DNA of 64,000 nucleotides from Rapana venosa (Eukaryota; Mollusca; Gastropoda; Neogastropoda; Muricidae): NCBI GenBank assembly GCA_028751875.1, contig CM054165.1, positions 24,949,304 to 25,013,303 of the forward strand, read 5' to 3'. Shown piece by piece: positions 1 to 10,625 of this stretch (position 1 is its first letter; each line of letters starts with the position of its first letter). The notes under the pieces were generated by a model. It saw only the letters and a program-made list of their open reading frames with translations, ran no database searches and was not told where the DNA came from. The position numbers and the translations under genes were made by a program.

Positions 1-520
1 TTATTTCAAAAGTATTTTACCACGTCTTTAATCAGAAAGCAAAATCAAGTACCCGAGCTGTTTCGTCAGTGACACTATTAAAAAAAATCAGCAGCATGAA
101 AAAAGACATGACATAAATTTTTAACAGCACAGCTGTCTGCTATGTGACTTGACAGGAATTTTAACATGGCAGCTGTCTGGTAATTGACATGAAAATAATT
201 TTGACATGACAGCTGTTTGACATGAAAGGCATTTCAACATGACAGCTGTTTGGTCAGTGACAGGAGAGAAATTTCAACATAACAGCTGTCCAGTCAGTGA
301 CATGAAAGAAATGTCAACATGGCAGCTGTTCTGTCAGTGACATGAAAGGAATTTATGACAGCTCTTCCGTCGGTGACATGAAACAATTTCAATATGACAG
401 CTGTTCCGTCAGTGACATGGAAGGAATTTATGACAGCTGTTCCGTCAGTGATATAAAAGAAATTTTAATATGACAGCTGTTCAGTCAGTGACAGATCATA
501 AGCACAGTATAATTCTGAAA
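1..520. repeat. 40-bp minisatellite with CAGCTG core (left)
   Basis: Degenerate units of about 40 bp carry GTCAGTGACATGAAA, AATTT and ACAGCTGT. About 12 units can be followed, some shortened to about 33 bp. The same array in reverse complement lies at 46270-47170. It sits beyond the stop codon of the minus-strand exon at 1036-1132, so it could be 3' UTR or downstream DNA. Confidence 0.85.
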
Positions 521-1000
521 TGGCTGCTAATCAGTCAGTGACTATTAAAAATCAGCAGCATAAGACCAGTGTCGGTGACTATTTAAAATCAGCAGTATGA
601 GTAGAAATTCAAATTGAGTGCTGATTACTAAAATCAGCAGCATTAGTAGAATTTTAAGTTGAGTGCTAGTCAGTCAGTGAGTATTTAAAAACATCAGTAT
701 GAGTAGAATTTTGAAATGAGTCCTATTCAATCAATGAGAATTAATAGTCAGCCGCATGATTATAAATTTAAATTGGGTGCTATTCAGTCAGTGTGAATAA
801 TTTAAACTGGGTGCTATTCAGTCAGTGAGAATAATTTAAATTGGGTGCTAATCAGTCAGAATAATTTAAACTGGGTGCTAATCAGTCAGAATACTTTAAA
901 CTGAGTGCTTTTCAATCACTGAGGATAATTTAAACTGAGTGCGATTCAATGAGTTAGAATTAAAAATCAGCAACAGGATGGCTGCTTTTGGTCATATCAG
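521..1000. repeat. 30-34-bp minisatellite (left)
   Basis: Degenerate units contain AATTTAAACTGGGTGCTATT followed by CAGTCAGTGAGAAT. Units alternate between about 30 and 34 bp depending on whether the GTGA segment is kept. Counterpart at 45540-46130. The junction with the 40-bp array is gradual because both share a CAGTCAGTGA segment. Confidence 0.8.
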
Positions 1001-1035
1001 TGAGAATCAGCAGCAGGAAAGGAATTTTAAAATGA

Positions 1036-1132
1036 CTAAATCCGTCTACACTCGAATTTCTTTGGGTAGTTATGAGGTGTATAGTTTACACCAGTGATCT
1101 CCACGCACTTATATCCGTCTTGACACCGGCAG
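1036..1132 (-). CDS. Terminal exon of a small cysteine-rich secreted-type peptide, left copy
   Basis: On the minus strand a splice acceptor (CTTCTGTCTACAG, after a long TG tract) is followed by an open 97-nt exon ending in TAG. It encodes 31 residues starting CRCQDGYKC, then an 18-residue loop and a last cysteine three residues before the end. The frame, the acceptor and the stop are all kept in the right-arm copy, which argues for a real exon. The C-x-C-x5-C...C ending resembles the C-terminal half of colipase/prokineticin-fold peptides, but this is a weak motif-level resemblance. A secreted toxin-like or immune peptide is equally possible. The upstream exons and signal peptide were not identified with confidence. 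They would lie at higher coordinates inside the left arm. Compared with the right copy, the middle of the exon is heavily changed while splice site and 3' flank are not. Confidence 0.6.
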
Positions 1133-1148
1133 CTGTAGACAGAAGTCA

Positions 1149-1184
<36 letters not shown>

Positions 1185-1292
1185 CAACATACATACAACC
1201 ATACACACACACTCGCACGCACGCACACGCACGCACGCACGCACGTACACACGTACACACGCACACGCACAAACAAAACACACACAAACGTA
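1149..1292. repeat. (CA)n microsatellite tract
   Basis: An uninterrupted (CA)n run followed by CA-rich sequence with CGCACGCA interruptions. On the minus strand it forms the TG-rich end of the putative intron just before the splice acceptor of the cysteine-rich exon. The right arm has the equivalent (TG)n at 45260-45345. Confidence 0.95.
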
Positions 1293-1339
1293 TATCAGAT
1301 TGAGACAAACAAACTTAATGACTATACATTTGAAAATGG

Positions 1340-2307
1340 TCTCCTGAAAAGACCAATCCCGTACTTTTTGATAATGGTGCTAACCCACGAGTTCTACCTG
1401 TTTTCCAAATAGATGGGAACATTTTAAATTATAAAACCATGGTAACGTTTTTAGTATATGTCACATCTAAATGAACATGAAATTATCATATTGAATATTT
1501 AAATACTAAAGCAAAGAGAAGTCTAAACTTCCTGCAAGCTATCAGTAAACAAGTTTGGGCTCATGATGTAGCTGTGTTAAAACATCTGGCGTTATCTTTA
1601 GTACGTTCTAAGACTCATTTATGGCCAGGAAGCGTTTTTCAGTGCTCCTTAGTACTTGTTACAGAAAATGAGAAGGTTACACTGTAAGGCTTTCCGATTA
1701 GCTCTAGGGGTACCTTTTCATGCATCATCCATGGGTACTTATAAAGAGATAGCTGTTTTGCCATTAGACAATTTTCGACAACTGGCTTTGGCTAAATACC
1801 TCATGATGTTCAAAGCTAGAAAACAATGTGGACACCCAAATAAGTACAAGATCTGATGTCAACTTTCCTAAAAGAACACTTTCTGTTTGTTCTCTTACCA
1901 CTGTTAGAACATATACCTTTGAATTTTTTGATAAGGCAGAAATATGTCCTACAAAATGAATTAAATCAAAGATTAATGTCTCCTCTTGTCCCCCATGGGA
2001 GCTTCAGAGAGCTAATTTTGACGTCAACTATTCTTCGCTAACCAAAAAAAGGAAATGAAAATATTCTTAGTGCATCAGTAAAAGAATATATGCAAACTTC
2101 ATATCCAGAACATCTAAAAATCTACACTGACGGTTCCCTTTGAAGCGACAATGAGGCCCGCCAGTAGCGTTGTCATCCCATCTCTGAAGGTAGAGAGATC
2201 ATTTTCTATTGAGAAAAATCGATCTATATTTACAGCTGAATTGTCTGCTATTTCGATGGCTTTGTATCATCTTCTATACTTTTCCAAGGACATTTTTCAA
2301 GTCAAGT
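1340..2307 (+). mobile_element. I-clade-like LINE fragment, left arm, 5' part
   Basis: Broken reading frames on the plus strand match the I-clade-like LINE at 62571-63499. The order is LSPEKT after the reverse transcriptase core, then a stretch ending VLKHLALSLVRSK, then CKAFRLALGVPFHASS and LPLDNFRQLALAKYL, then the start of RNase H (IYTDGS, with E in AELSAI). Frameshifts and stops divide it, for example at 1855 and 2140. It is inactive. The element is interrupted at 2307 by the opposite-strand LINE 2308-4928 and resumes at 4929. The right arm has the uninterrupted site (41446-42966). Confidence 0.85.
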
Positions 2308-4928
2308 CAAGTCAAGTCAAAATGATCGTTATTGAGGGTAAAAGATTAAGTTGATACGACTTTTTTCATCCTGCCCTTACACATTTACAAAAAAGAAAGA
2401 AAATCAAGAAAATTGACATATAAAAGCAATCAAAATATAATGTTCATACATGTTGAAGACAAAATCAATGGAGATTTAAAAAAATATAAATCCAGACTAA
2501 CAAAACATTATAAGGCAGATCAAGACAGTATAACATAAGCTCAGTCATAGAGATAAATGAAGAAAAGTTTAAAAAAACAAAACAAAAAAACCCCCAATAA
2601 AACAAACACACACACAAACAAACAAAAAACAACAAAAAACCAAAACTAAAAACAAACAAAAACAAGACTCACAAGACAAGATAAAACAAAACCAAGACAG
2701 TATAACATAAGCTCAAGTCATACAACAAATGAAGAAAATACAAATAACAAAGGTAGGAATAACAAACAAGGTAGCCTGACGTAAGATAACATCGAGTATA
2801 AAAGTGGACTTACAATTTGTCCATCAGATGTTTCTTCAAGAGTTTCCTGAACGTTTGTTTCGAAGGAGCTGATTTTAAAAAGATAGGTAGATTACTGCAC
2901 ACTGTTCTTCCTGAATAAGCAAGGCTTGATTTATAGAGATTGTTATGGGGCCTGGGCAAAGGCAATCTACGATCAGGCTTGGTTTTATTAACGGCAAACA
3001 TTTTCAAAATTTTCTTTGGGGCTTTTCCGTTTAATATATTGTACATACATAGACACTTGTTGAAATGCAAACTGTCTTTTAGTGGAGAATATCTAATTCT
3101 TTGTAGTTGTTGGTGGTCAATGTATTAGAGTTCAATCGGATCAGTTTGGTAGCTCTTTTATGAAGGCGGCTTATATGCTTTAGGTTTATTTCACTAGCAC
3201 TTTCCCATAAGTTTGAAACATAAGTTATAAGAGATAGAATATGTGCGTGAAAGAATAGTTTTCGTGATTGTAGGTTTAGAAATGTTTGATTTTTCTAAGT
3301 TGATATAGTTTATTGAGATTCGTTTTCCTAAAGTGGCTATGTGTTCTGACCAAGATAAATCATTGTCAATTACTGCACCTAGTCCTTTGTATGAAACAAC
3401 TTCTTCAATTTTTCGTCTTGGATAAATATTGGAGCAAATAGAAAACGCAATTTCTGTCTTTATTTGCCAAGTCGTTATAAACATACATTTTGTTTTGTTT
3501 GATTTAAGAGACATATGATTGAGTTCTGTCCATTCAATAAGTTTATCGATATCTGCCTGCATATCATTCACAAGCTGGTTAGGATCACTGTTTCTACAAT
3601 GAATTGATGTATCGCCAGCAAACATTTCACATGAACCATAAATATGCAGAGATAGGTTATTAATATAGAGAAAAGAAGTGGTCCTAGTATTGATTCCTGT
3701 GGTATACCATATTATGTCACAGGTAATAAGGTTGATCTCCTGGGCCCGATTTCACCAAGCTTTTGACGATTACCGAGAAATGAATCTAAAAAACGATAAT
3801 GCCTGGTTAGAAATTCTGTAGTATTTTAATTCTTTTTAATGAGGAGAGAGTGGCTTATAACGTCAAAAGCTTTAGCAAAGTCTTAAAAAACGGACTCCCG
3901 TAATTTCACTGTTATTGATATTCAAAAGACATCGCTCGGTCAGTTGTATTAGGGCAGTATGACAAGAATGGTTTTCATGAAATCCTGACTGGTTTTCATT
4001 AATTAGATCATGGGTTTTAAAATAAGACTGCAAGTGAAATTGTACATGTTTTTCTGGTGGTTTAGATAGTACTGATAGTATGGATTTTGGTCTATAGTTA
4101 GACGGATTGGTTTGGTCTCCTGATTTGTGTAAAGGTATTACTTTGGCTTGTTTAAACTTCAGTGGGAAATAATTCTTGTCAATACACAAGTTAAAGATAT
4201 ACGTTAGAGTATCAGTTATAGCATATGCGCTGATGTTTAGTATTTTACTATATATTTTGTCAAGGTCTCGTGATCCTGATTGTTTTAATTTGAGTAAGCT
4301 ATTAAGCACTTATGTTACTATGATAAATTCAGAAGAAATGCTTTTGATGAACAGTTAATGTTTTAATTCTGTCAGCTCATTTGTTGTTGTTCTGTTATTT
4401 GATATTATAGATTCAGCAATGTTTGAAAAGTGAGAGTTAAGGTTTTCTGCTGCTATTTCTTTTATGACTTTTTGGGTGTTGTGTCTTGAATTATTAGTCA
4501 AGGTATTAATGGCTTTCCAAATCGTTTTGGGATTCTGGGCTGAAGACAGCAAATCTTGAAAGTATTTTATTTTCGCTTTGCGCTTTATTGAATTGACTTT
4601 GTTTCTTTGCTTTTTATATTTATCATTTTGCTTCAATTTTAATAGATAATCTCTTAGATTCATTTCCTTTTCGATTTCTTTTGATAACCATGGAAGTTTT
4701 ATGAAATATTCAATTCTTTTCTTAGTAAATGGAGCATGTTTATTATAAATAGCTATAAATGTCTCTATCCAAAAGTTAATAGCATCATCTGGATTTGTAA
4801 TATGATAAATATGGTCTATGTTTGAGCAGAGTATATAATTAATGAAGACATTTTTACTAAACTGCCTAAAGGAGGGGTAGGATATATCTTTGTGTCCTGA
4901 TTTGGGTATCTGATATCAGAGGGTATCA
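2308..4928 (-). mobile_element. Jockey-type non-LTR retrotransposon, 5'-truncated, left arm only
   Basis: Minus-strand fragments in order: linker region (4663-4355, KTIWKAINTL), reverse transcriptase (4309-3872, with KVIPLHKSGD, NYRPKSIL and QSGFHENHSCHTAL), palm and thumb (3625-3194) and a C-terminal piece (3070-2810). The catalytic F-A-D-D box reads FAGD at about 3620, so one catalytic aspartate is lost, and frames are broken. The 3' end carries a short (TTGAC)n tail at 2308-2327, the tandem-repeat type of LINE tail. It splits the I-clade LINE, and the empty site is visible in the right arm near 41935. Calling it Jockey-type rather than another related clade is a judgement from motifs only. 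Confidence 0.8.
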
Positions 4929-5600
4929 AATGCTTTTTTGTGTTGATTCCAAGTCAGTGTTACTTGTTTAAAAAAAATTCAGTTCAAAAGTGAGACAAGA
5001 GCTCATAACTGAGAAATGTCATCTGATTCATTTTCTGATGTTGCAGGCACTACTATTACTTTCTGCCGGATGCCTCCTCATTGTGGTGTCTACTTTAATG
5101 AAAACGTTGACAGACTGGCAAAGTGCTGATGGTGGCTCTTACAGCATAGATGTTCCTTTGTCTGCCTGTGAGGGCTATAGCATGCTGCAAAAATGCATGC
5201 TGGAACACTTTAAAAAGAAACTACAAGATATTGCTGGTTTTTCCTGGAATGATGATGTAACTGATTTATTATATTTGATAATATTAAATGCCATAGTTCA
5301 CACGAATATAGAAACGTTGCATCTCTTATCTACAAGTTTAAACACAGTGATTTTAGATCTAAATTTTCAAAAACAGCAAAGTGTATCTGTGGCGAAACTA
5401 TTACCAATGCTCACGTTCTTTTACAATGTCGAGATCTAAATTATGTTCGTCGCTTAGTGCAAATACTTAAAGACACATCTTTAATGAAAGATATTGTATT
5501 GTTATTAACTCATAGTCCTATTATCAGATACCTATAGTACATTGTATTTTATTTAGTTGTAGAAATTGCAAAGTTAGTGTGCAAAGCTAGTGTTTGAGCT
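4929..5600 (+). mobile_element. I-clade-like LINE fragment, left arm, 3' part
   Basis: Continues the element interrupted at 2307. It holds the RNase H aspartate region (VDSKSVLL), the NENVDRLAK segment in a shifted frame, then a C-terminal domain with LSACEGYSMLQ and FSWNDDV, and the terminal C-x-C motif region (CICGET in the right-arm copy; CVCGET-like with a substitution here). The coding part ends near 5535, followed by a short 3' UTR that runs to the TG tract at 5690. The right-arm counterpart is 41446-41900 plus 39270-39478. Confidence 0.75.
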
Positions 5601-5689
5601 GTTACTTCTATCTTTTTGAAGTTCTTATGTACGCTTTATCGTATTTATATTTATGTATTGGCGAGGATTAGCAATGTGCATGCCCCCTA

Positions 5690-5795
5690 CGCGCGCGCGC
5701 GCAAACACACACACACACACACACTCGCGCGCGCGTGTGCGTGCGTGTACCTTGTGTGTATATGCGTGTGTTTATTTTATTTTATTATTAATTGT
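5690..5795. repeat. CG/CA/TG alternating purine-pyrimidine tract
   Basis: GCGCGC, (AC)n and GCGCGTGTGCGTGCGTG in succession. The right arm has (GT)n with CGCACGCA at 39122-39225. Such tracts favour Z-DNA and replication slippage. The upstream residues of the long open frame at 5653 come from this tract and are not real protein. Confidence 0.9.
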
Positions 5796-6130
5796 TCAGA
5801 CTATCGTTGTTTGCAAGAAAGAAATCACGATAATTCTGAAAGAAATTACTATAAAATCATGTGATCTTGATCCCATACCTGCTTCTCTTTTCACACAGTG
5901 CCTACCACAACTTATACCCACTATCACGAAAATAGTGAACTCATCTCTTGTTTCAGGAAATGTTCCATCAGCTCTCAAAACTGCTATAGTCACACTTCTA
6001 CTCAAAAACCATGACCTTGACCCTAACATACTGAAGAATTATAGACCTGTTTCCAATCTACCTTTTATTTCTAAAGTCCTTGAAAAAGTAGTTCTCAAAC
6101 AGCTCAACAACCACCTTCTCTCCAACAATC

Positions 6131-6545
6131 ACCAAAGTGGATCGGTGGTCTAGAGGTAACGCGCCTGTCTAGAAAGCGAAAAGTCCGGGTCGGAAGTGTG
6201 CGTGGTTCGTATCCCGTCTGGGCCCGAAACTTTACCCCCATCCATTAGACCATGAGTGGTGGTCTGGGCGCTAGTCTTTTGGATGAGACGATAAACCGAG
6301 GTCCCGTGTGTTACAGAAAATTATGCAGCGCACGAAAAAGAACCCACGGCAACAAGAGAGTTGTCCCTGGCAAAATTCTTAGAAAAAAGCCACTTTGATA
6401 GGGAAAGAAATACAGTTGCAGACCAAAAAAAAAGAAAAAAAAAAGGGTGGCGCTGCTCTTGTGGCGACGTGCTCTCCCCGGGGAGAGCAGCCCGAATTTC
6501 ACGCAGAGAAATCTCGTGACTTAAAGTGGTATAAATAAATAAATA
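6131..6545 (+). mobile_element. tRNA-derived SINE (family B) nested in the LINE
   Basis: The tRNA-like head has an A box near 6145-6156 (TGGTCTAGAGG) and a B box at 6204-6215 (GGTTCGTATCCC). A conserved central domain follows (GATGAGACGATAAACCGAGG, then AAGAACCCACGGCAACAAG), and a short (AAAT)n tail ends it. The target duplication AACAATC is seen at 6124-6130 and 6546-6552. The central domain resembles the deeply conserved metazoan SINE core domains; I could not compare it with a database. Confidence 0.88.
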
Positions 6546-7856
6546 AACAATCTTCTTCCTGAGTTTCAGTCTGCCTACCGCGTCAACCACAGCACTGAAA
6601 CCACCCTAGTACACACTTTAAACACGCTTCTACTAGCTTCTGACTAAGGGAAAATCTCCCTTCTCACTCTACTCGACAGCCTTCGATACTATAGACCACT
6701 CAATTCTTCTCTCCTGTCTTCAAAAAACGTTCGGTGTCACTGGCACAGCCCTCACCTGGTTTAATTCATACCTCACTGACCGATTTCAGACAGTTGCAGT
6801 AAACAAGATTCAATCAATACCTGCCAAACTGAAATGCGGAGTCCCACAGGGATCAGTTCTAGGCCTTGTTCTGTTCGCTCTTTACACTGCCCCACTGTCA
6901 CATATAATAAACCGTCATCAAATCAACCATCATTTTTACGCAGATGACTCTCAGATTCAAAGCAGCGTTACTCCTGAAAATCTGCCTTCTCTCCTGGCAA
7001 ATATGGCCCACTGCTTTGAAGATATTCAAAATGGGATGACACAGAACAAATTACAGCTAAATGCAGATAAAACCAAAGCCATGCTTGTAGGGACCAAATA
7101 CAAACTCTCTTCCATTACAACAGCTTCAATAGAACTTGGCAATGCATCAGTCCCTCTATCCACTGCTGTGAAGTACCTAGGTGTTGTTATCCACAACACA
7201 CTCTCTATGCAAAAATTCATCACCCAGACCTGTCAGTCGTGCTACTATCAGTTACGGCGTATTAGTGCAATTCGAAAGTACCTGTCCACCGATGCAACAG
7301 CCAAACTTGTCACTTCTCTTATTCTTTCACGTCTGGACTATTGCAATTCTCTTTTGTCTGGTCTGCCAGCATCATCCATCCACTCCCTTCAACGTATACA
7401 AAACTCCGCAGCTCGACTAGTTCTCAGAAAGAAAAAATCAGAGCACATTACCCCCCTCTTGCGATCTCTCCACTGGCTGCCTGTGCCACAGAGAGTAGAA
7501 TATAAGATCAGTACCCTCTGTTACAAATGTCTCCACAAAACTGCACCCTCCTACCTCTGTGAATGTCTTAACTTGTACACTCCTTCACGTTCCCTTCGCT
7601 CTGCTGCAGATACCTTGTGCCTACGAATACCTAGATTCAACCAATCTACTGTTGGCCGCCGCTCTTTCTCTATTTCGGTTCCATCGACCTGGAATGAGCT
7701 CCCTCTCTCTCTTCGCCAGAAGCCTAGCTATGACACTTTTAAATCAAGCCTCAAGACATATTTATTTCAAACCTAAGATTTCCCCTCTCCTGTCTCATAT
7801 CAGAACTATCCCACCCTTCACTAACCCATGTCCTATCACCCTGCTAAAGTATATGA

Positions 7857-7881
7857 CCTGTGTGTGTGTGTGTGTGTGTGC
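7857..7881. repeat. (TG)n microsatellite in LINE 3' UTR
   Basis: Short (TG)12 run just after the LINE coding end, inside the CR1/L2-like element. Confidence 0.9.
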
Positions 7882-8169
7882 TTTTTGAAAAGCATTTGAC
7901 TATTGCAATTTTATTTCATAGATTTGGTCTGCAGCGTATCATGTTTGTAATATATGTTTGTACTATTGATTATTTGTCATTGGTTCTATGACGGTGTAAG
8001 ATTAGGTCGAATGCATGCGCTTTGATTTGTCTTTGCAAGATATAGCGCTATATAAGTTCCTTTTTATTATTATTATTATAAGTCATAGGCTACAAGATCA
8101 TGTACCAGCATACACACACTTAGAGCAACACTGAAACATGGTTTTCATTCTCTCCTCTCTCCTGCGCTC

Positions 8170-8301
8170 CCTGAACTAATGCCTTGGAACACGGCACTGA
8201 AGTTGGTCAGGCTGGTCAACTTCATCCTGGCGGAGCCCAGCCCTCGCCAGGTACAGAGTGCATGCTGGGCAGGATTACGTTTCCTTACTCCGCCAAACAC
8301 T
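8170..8301 (-). repeat. Flank of the 66-bp satellite, shared by both arms
   Basis: Sequence such as TGGCGGAGCCCAGCCCTCGC borders the satellite. It is repeated in reverse complement at 38860-38985. With 9104-9250 it may be the remaining 3' part of the SINE whose core was amplified. Confidence 0.5.
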
Positions 8302-9103
8302 GACATGAGGTATGGGATCTTTAACATGCATATTAATGCGATCTTCTGCATGCGTGTATACACAAAGGACATGAGGTATGGGATCTTTAACATGCATATT
8401 AATGCGATCTTCTGCATGCGTGTATACACAAAGGACATGAGGTAAGGGATCTTTAACATGCATATTAATGCGATCTTCTGCATGCGTGTATACACAAAGG
8501 ACCTGAGGTATGGGATCTTTAACATGCATATTAATGCGATCTTCTGCATGCGTGTATACACAAAGGACCTGAGGTAAGGGATCTTTAACATGCATATTAA
8601 TGCGATCTTCTGCATGCGTGTATACACAAAGGACCTGAGGTAAGGGATCTTTAACATGCATATTAATGCGATCTTCTGCATGCGTGTATACACAAAGGAC
8701 CTGAGGTAAGGGATCTTTAACATGCATATTAATGCGATCTTCTGCATGCGTGTATACACAAAGGACCTGAGGTAAGGGATCTTTAACATGCATATTAATG
8801 CGATCTTCTGCATGCGTGTATACACAAAGGACCTGAGGTAAGGGATCTTTAACATGCATATTAATGCGATCTTCTGCATGCGTGTATACACAAAAGACCT
8901 GAGGTAAGGGATCTTTAACATGCATATTAATGCGATCTTCTGCATGCGTGTATACACAAAGGACATGAGGTAAGGGATCTTTAACATGCATATTAATGCG
9001 ATCTTCTGCATGCGTGTATACACAAAGACCTGAGGTAAGGGATCTTTAACATGCATATTAATGCGATCTTCTGCATGCGTGTATACACAAAGGACATGAG
9101 GCA
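8302..9103. repeat. 66-bp satellite array, about 12 copies (left)
   Basis: Near-perfect 66-bp units contain GGGATCTTTAACATGCATAT, then ATGCGATCTTCTGCATGCG and TGTATACACAAAGGAC. Because 66 is divisible by three, the minus strand stays open in more than one frame and gives spurious proteins of 238-319 residues with a 22-residue repeat. Each unit looks homologous to the core of SINE family C (AACGCACGCAGAACATCTTG, ACACGTTAAA). The right arm has the same array with about 29 degraded units (36880-38860). Confidence 0.95.
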
Positions 9104-9260
9104 CTGGCTGGTCTGCACTTTGAACTGACGCTGGAGAAGGTCAGAGCTGTAACACCTTTACTTCACCAGACGCTGCTGCCCAGGTTTGAACCCAGGACTT
9201 CATGGCCCACTGCAATGGAAATTAAACACTCTGACTTACCCACTCTGGGACAGCGTTGTC
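9104..9260 (-). other. Possible tRNA-like SINE head adjoining the 66-bp array
   Basis: On the minus strand GGGTAAGTCAGAGTG is followed some 50 bases later by GGTTCAAACC, resembling A and B boxes. The read-through then enters the 66-bp units. This fits a SINE whose core became a tandem array. The A box is weak. Confidence 0.4.
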
Positions 9261-9279
9261 CCTTCTACATTGTCCGTTA

Positions 9280-9775
9280 GGAGGAGGAGGATGATAACGA
9301 CAACAATGATGATGATGATGATGACGATAATGACAACGATGATGGTGATGATAACGACGACAATGATGATGATGACAACGACGTTGCTGATGACGATAAC
9401 GACATTGATGATAATGACGACGACGACAATGATAATGATGGTGGTGGTGGTGGTTGTGATCATGATGATGACGACGACAACGATGACGACGACGACGAGG
9501 ATGCTGATGCTGATAATGATGATGATAGTTGTGTCGACGACGATGATGATGACGACGACGATGACGATGATGATCATGATCTTGATGACGACAACGATGA
9601 TGATGATGATGCTGGTGATGATGATGCTGGTGATAATGATGATGGTGATGATGATGTTGAAGAAGAAGATGATGATTATGATGATGATGATGATGTGATG
9701 ATGTAAGAAAAGAAGAAGAAGAAGAAGAAGAAGAAGAAGATGATGATGATGATGATGATGATGAGGAAGAATAAT
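9280..9775. repeat. GAT/GAC/GAA trinucleotide-rich tract (left)
   Basis: Imperfect (GAT)n and (GAC)n with a (GAA)n block at 9700-9740. Open frames through it are low-complexity Met/Thr, His or Ile proteins and are not genes. The right-arm counterpart is ATC/GTC-rich at 36170-36700. Confidence 0.95.
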
Positions 9776-9955
9776 TATTACCACCGCACATCAGAAGACA
9801 ACACATGACGACAAGTGAAGGAAGAGTTTTGGCCTTGAAGCAGCCAAGGTGTCACTGACTTCACACAAACTTTCCGGCAAATCACCATCCCCTTTTCCAG
9901 TGTGGCGGTGAGGGGACCGGAATCTACAGGACTGGTGAACTTGTTTGTCTTGTGT
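9776..9955. other. Unassigned arm sequence between repeats
   Basis: About 180 bp of normal-complexity DNA with a weak right-arm counterpart at 36015-36165. A 62-residue minus-strand frame exists but is not conserved in the other arm, so I do not call a gene. Confidence 0.5.
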
Positions 9956-10620
9956 GTGACTGGCATCCAAGGTGACTAGCAGCCAAGGTGACTGTCATCC
10001 AAGGTGACTGTCATCCAAGGTGGCTGTCATCCAAGGTGACTGGCATCCATGGTGACTGGCATCCATGGTGACTGGCATCCGTAGTGACTGGTATCCATGG
10101 TGATTCGTATTCAGGTGACTGGCATCCAAGGTGACTGGCATCCAAGGTAACTGGCATCCATGGTGACTGGCATCCATGGTGACTGGTATCCAAGGTGACT
10201 GGTAACCAAGGTGACTAGCATCAAGGTGACTGTCATCCAATGTGACTGTAATGCAATGTGACTGGTATCCAGGGTGATTGGCACCGATGGAGACTGTCAT
10301 CCAAGGTGACTGTCATCCAAGATGACTGTTATCCAAGGTGACTGAATCCAAGATGACTAGCATCCAGCGTGACTAGTATCCAAGGTCACTAGCATCCATG
10401 GTCACTAGCATCCAAGGTCACTAGCATCCAGTGGACTGATGAATTCGTTTGTCCTGTGACTGGCATTCAGGGTGACAAGCATCAAAGGTGACCATCATCC
10501 ATGGTCACTAGTATCAAGGTGACTAGCATCCATGGTGACTGGCGTCCTTGGTGACTAGCATCCATGGTGATTAACAATCAAGGTCAATCGCATCAATGGT
10601 GACCAGCTTCCAAGGTGACT
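9956..10620. repeat. 16-bp minisatellite (left)
   Basis: Units such as CCAAGGTGACTGGCAT, with variants CCATGG, TGTCAT and TAGCAT. About 40 degenerate copies. The right-arm array is at 35150-35900, where the outer part is strongly degraded. Confidence 0.93.
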
Positions 10621-10625
10621 GGCAT

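Larger units (their letters stand above)
5819..8079 (+). mobile_element. CR1/L2-like LINE, 5'-truncated, left arm only, carrying a nested SINE
   Basis: Reverse transcriptase begins at about 5855 (CDLDPIPASLF, TAIVTLLLKNHDLDP, NYRPVSNLPFISKVLEK). The frame is broken by the SINE at 6131-6545, then resumes with FDTIDHSILL, GVPQGSVLG and FYADDSQIQ, the intact YADD catalytic box. The C-terminal half is open at 7003-7776 with SRLDYCNSLLSGLP and LHWLPVPQRVEYKI, diagnostic of the CR1/L2 group. The 3' end has GCGCTATATAAG and an (ATT)n tail. The empty site is visible in the right arm near 39078. Internal stops between 6560 and 6700 make it inactive. A 3-bp duplication (AAG) may flank it. Confidence 0.88.

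Noticed and set aside
8302..9103. Possible CRISPR array
   Set aside because: Units are contiguous with no unique spacers and no cas genes; the genome is eukaryotic. The same holds for the 40-, 41- and 16-bp arrays.
8145..9104. 319-codon and 238-codon open frames with 22-residue repeats
   Set aside because: They are translations of the 66-bp satellite, open only because 66 is divisible by three. No start, signal or conservation beyond the DNA repeat.
9186..9806. Met/Thr-, His- and Ile-rich open frames
   Set aside because: GAT/GAC trinucleotide repeat, not protein coding.
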